Assembly (NCBI RefSeq): GCF_000186865.1
Contig: NW_008705600.1
Location: 4,729 to 16,747, forward strand
Direction of reading: 5' to 3'
From: Aureococcus anophagefferens
Taxonomy: Eukaryota > Sar > Pelagophyceae > Pelagomonadales > Pelagomonadaceae
Length of the DNA: 12,019 nucleotides
Shown here one piece after another: positions 10,915-12,019 of this stretch (position 1 is its first letter; the number at the start of each line of letters is the position of its first letter). The notes beneath the pieces were generated by a model, which worked only from the letters and a program-made list of their open reading frames with translations, was not told the DNA's origin and did no database searches. The position numbers and the translations under genes are program-made.

Positions 10915-12019
10915 ATGGGGGGGCGGGGCGGTTCCCTCGCCGCCGCGTGCGTCGCCGCCCTGGTCGGCGTCGCGTCCCCGTCGTCGCGCGCGGCGTCCTA
11001 CGCGTCGCTGGCCTGCGCGAGCGCCGGGCCCTGGTGCCTCGTCGTCGACGACGGCCGCAACGAGGTGTCCGCCGCGGACCTCGACAGCGGCGCCGTGTTC
11101 ACGGTCTGGGGCGGCGGGTCCGGCCCCGCCGTCGACGGGAGCGTCTGGGAGGCGCGCTTCGACGGCCCGCGCGCGGTCGCGCTGCTCAGGGCAGCAAAAG
11201 AGAGCGAAATTCCCAACTTCAAAGGCTCATATCTCGGCCGTTTTCCACTCGTTTCGGCTGATTTTTGGACGAGCGATCATCTCTCGGAACGGTCTCGAAG
11301 CGCGGATGCTTTTTCCGGAACGCGCGCGCGCGGAATACTCACGTTGAAGCGACGTTGAATCACCCTTTTGCTGCCCAGGCGCTGCTGCGAGGCGACGCGG
11401 TCGCGGTCGTCGGCGAGCGCGGCGGCGCGGTGCGGCTGCTCGACCTCGCGACGCTCGCCGTGTCGACGCTGGACCTCGGCGGCGCCTGGGACGGCGCCGT
11501 CGACGCCCTCGCCGTCGACGCGCGCGGGTCCTTCGTCCACGGCCGCGGCGCGGTCCCCGCGTCGACCGGCGGTCCGGGGGCTCCCGGCCGAACGTCGGAC
11601 CCCTCGAGCGCTCGAGTCCACGCGGCTCACGTTTGGACGAGTCGTCGTCGCTCGTCGAGGGCTCGTCGCGCGGGAGGCGCGCTCGCGTCGCGCCCGCCGA
11701 AGCCGTCGCGGTCGGCTCGACGCTTCGGACGCCGCGCAGGCGCGGGCGTCGTCGTCGTCTACGGCGCGTCGGCCGGCGGCGGCGCCGTCTACTCGTGCGA
11801 CCTCGGGCCCGACGGCGCGGTGCTCGACGCGCGCGTGGCCGTCGCGGCCGCGCCGCCGGGCCTCGGCGCGCTCGCCTTCGACGCCGCGCGCGGCGAGCTG
11901 CTCATGGCCGCGAACCGCGCGGAGGTCTGGGCGTCGCCGGGCCGCGTGCTCGGCGCCGCGACGCCCGTCGCCGCCCTCGCGGCGGCGGAGCCGGCCGGCG
12001 GCGCGTTCCTCGACGCGCT
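10915..12019 (+). CDS. Secreted NHL-type beta-propeller protein, 3' partial, three exons visible
   Basis: Exons are 10915-11178, 11379-11547 and 11740 to beyond the right edge. Residues 1 to about 27 look like a signal peptide (hydrophobic LAAACVAALVGVAS, then SSRA before ASYASL). The chain after it shows NHL-type repeats: CLVVDDGRNEVSAADL, then SGAVFTVWGGG, WEARFDGPRAVALL, then AVAVVGERGGAVRLLDL with TLAVSTLDLGG. This parallels the 'V-x-D-x-x-N-x-x-I-R...T-x-A-G...F-x-x-P-x-G-V-A-V' cycle of NHL propellers, with repeats continuing in exon 3 (VVVVYGASAGGGAVYSCDL). NHL propellers are binding scaffolds; the ligand is unknown. Both introns are introners, phases 0 and 1, and excision by the duplication rule restores the repeat pattern. 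The total length cannot be given. Confidence 0.75.
11179..11386 (+). mobile_element. Family 1 introner, copy 4 (intron 1 of the NHL gene)
   Basis: Perfect 8-bp target copies GCGCTGCT lie at 11179-11186 and 11379-11386, around a 192-bp element (11187-11378). The termini are CAGGGCAGCAAAAG and CTTTTGCTGCCCAG. The intron is 200 bp (11179-11378), phase 0, with a GC donor taken from the target. The body is nearly identical to copy 2 and in the same orientation; near the left end it has AGAGAGCG, as in copy 1. Confidence 0.95.
11548..11747 (+). mobile_element. Family 2 introner, copy C (intron 2 of the NHL gene)
   Basis: Target copies are GCGCGGTC (11548-11555) and GCGCGGGC (11740-11747), 7 of 8 matching; the element is 11556-11739. 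It begins CCCGCGTCGACCGGCGGTCC, aligning with the left ends of copies A and B, and ends GACGCCGCGCAG. The middle keeps GTTTGGACGAGTCG and CTCGTCGAG blocks of the shared core. The intron (192 bp, GC donor) is phase 1 and joins FVHGR to GAGVVVVYG. An alternative upstream target at 11522 (GCGCGGGT) matches equally well, but the element's left end would then not align with the other copies. Confidence 0.8.

Noticed and set aside
11522..11529. GCGCGGGT as the upstream target copy of introner C
   Set aside because: The element would then begin with sequence unlike the other family 2 left ends. The copy at 11548 aligns the left ends and also keeps the frame.
1..12019. tRNA or rRNA genes, CRISPR arrays, bacterial operons or a transposase
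   Set aside because: I saw no cloverleaf, regularly spaced short repeats, ribosome-binding-site pattern or transposase motifs. The introners here are non-autonomous.

Overview
The window looks like nuclear DNA of a compact, very GC-rich (roughly 70% or more by eye) microbial eukaryote. Spliced genes, weakly conserved GC-AG and GT-AG introns, NHL, WW and cyclic-nucleotide-channel proteins, and above all intron-making transposons ('introners') with 8-bp target duplications point to a pelagophyte alga such as Aureococcus anophagefferens or a close relative. That assignment is inference: introners of this kind are published from that species and I recognise the pattern, but I ran no search.

Layout. 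1-759 (-): 5' part of an unrecognised gene whose first intron is an introner running off the left edge. 760-915: short divergent promoter region with an AT-rich patch. 916-2827 (+): secreted GT8-like glycosyltransferase in four exons, all three introns being introners. 2855-4051 (-): ChaC-type gamma-glutamylcyclotransferase fused to a PUA domain like that of glutamate 5-kinase. 4052-4539: divergent intergenic region. 4540-5082 (+): N-myristoylation-motif protein with WW repeats, followed by a 67-bp tandem duplication of its own 3' end. 5320-9307 (+): six-exon, 1124-residue cyclic-nucleotide-gated-type cation channel with a Tudor/SH3-like insertion. 9312-10661 (-): DUF6625-like glycosyltransferase. 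10662-10914: divergent promoter region with a small tandem repeat. 10915 to the right edge (+): secreted NHL-type beta-propeller, incomplete.

The main signal is the introners. Four copies (one cut by the edge) belong to a young family 1: the three complete introns are exactly 200 bp with perfect 8-bp duplications. Four more belong to an older family 2 with decayed duplications. In every case the donor GC or GT is the first dinucleotide of the upstream duplication and the acceptor AG is the element's last dinucleotide, so splicing restores the target exactly. Using this rule alone the frame closes in every gene and brings conserved motifs together. The two families have different termini but share a collinear 87-bp core, so they appear to be related.

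The genes do not form one pathway. Two are glycosyltransferases and two carry signal peptides. Genes alternate head-to-head and tail-to-tail with gaps of 4 and 27 bp between convergent stop codons. I found no RNA gene, CRISPR array, transposase, virus gene or toxin gene.
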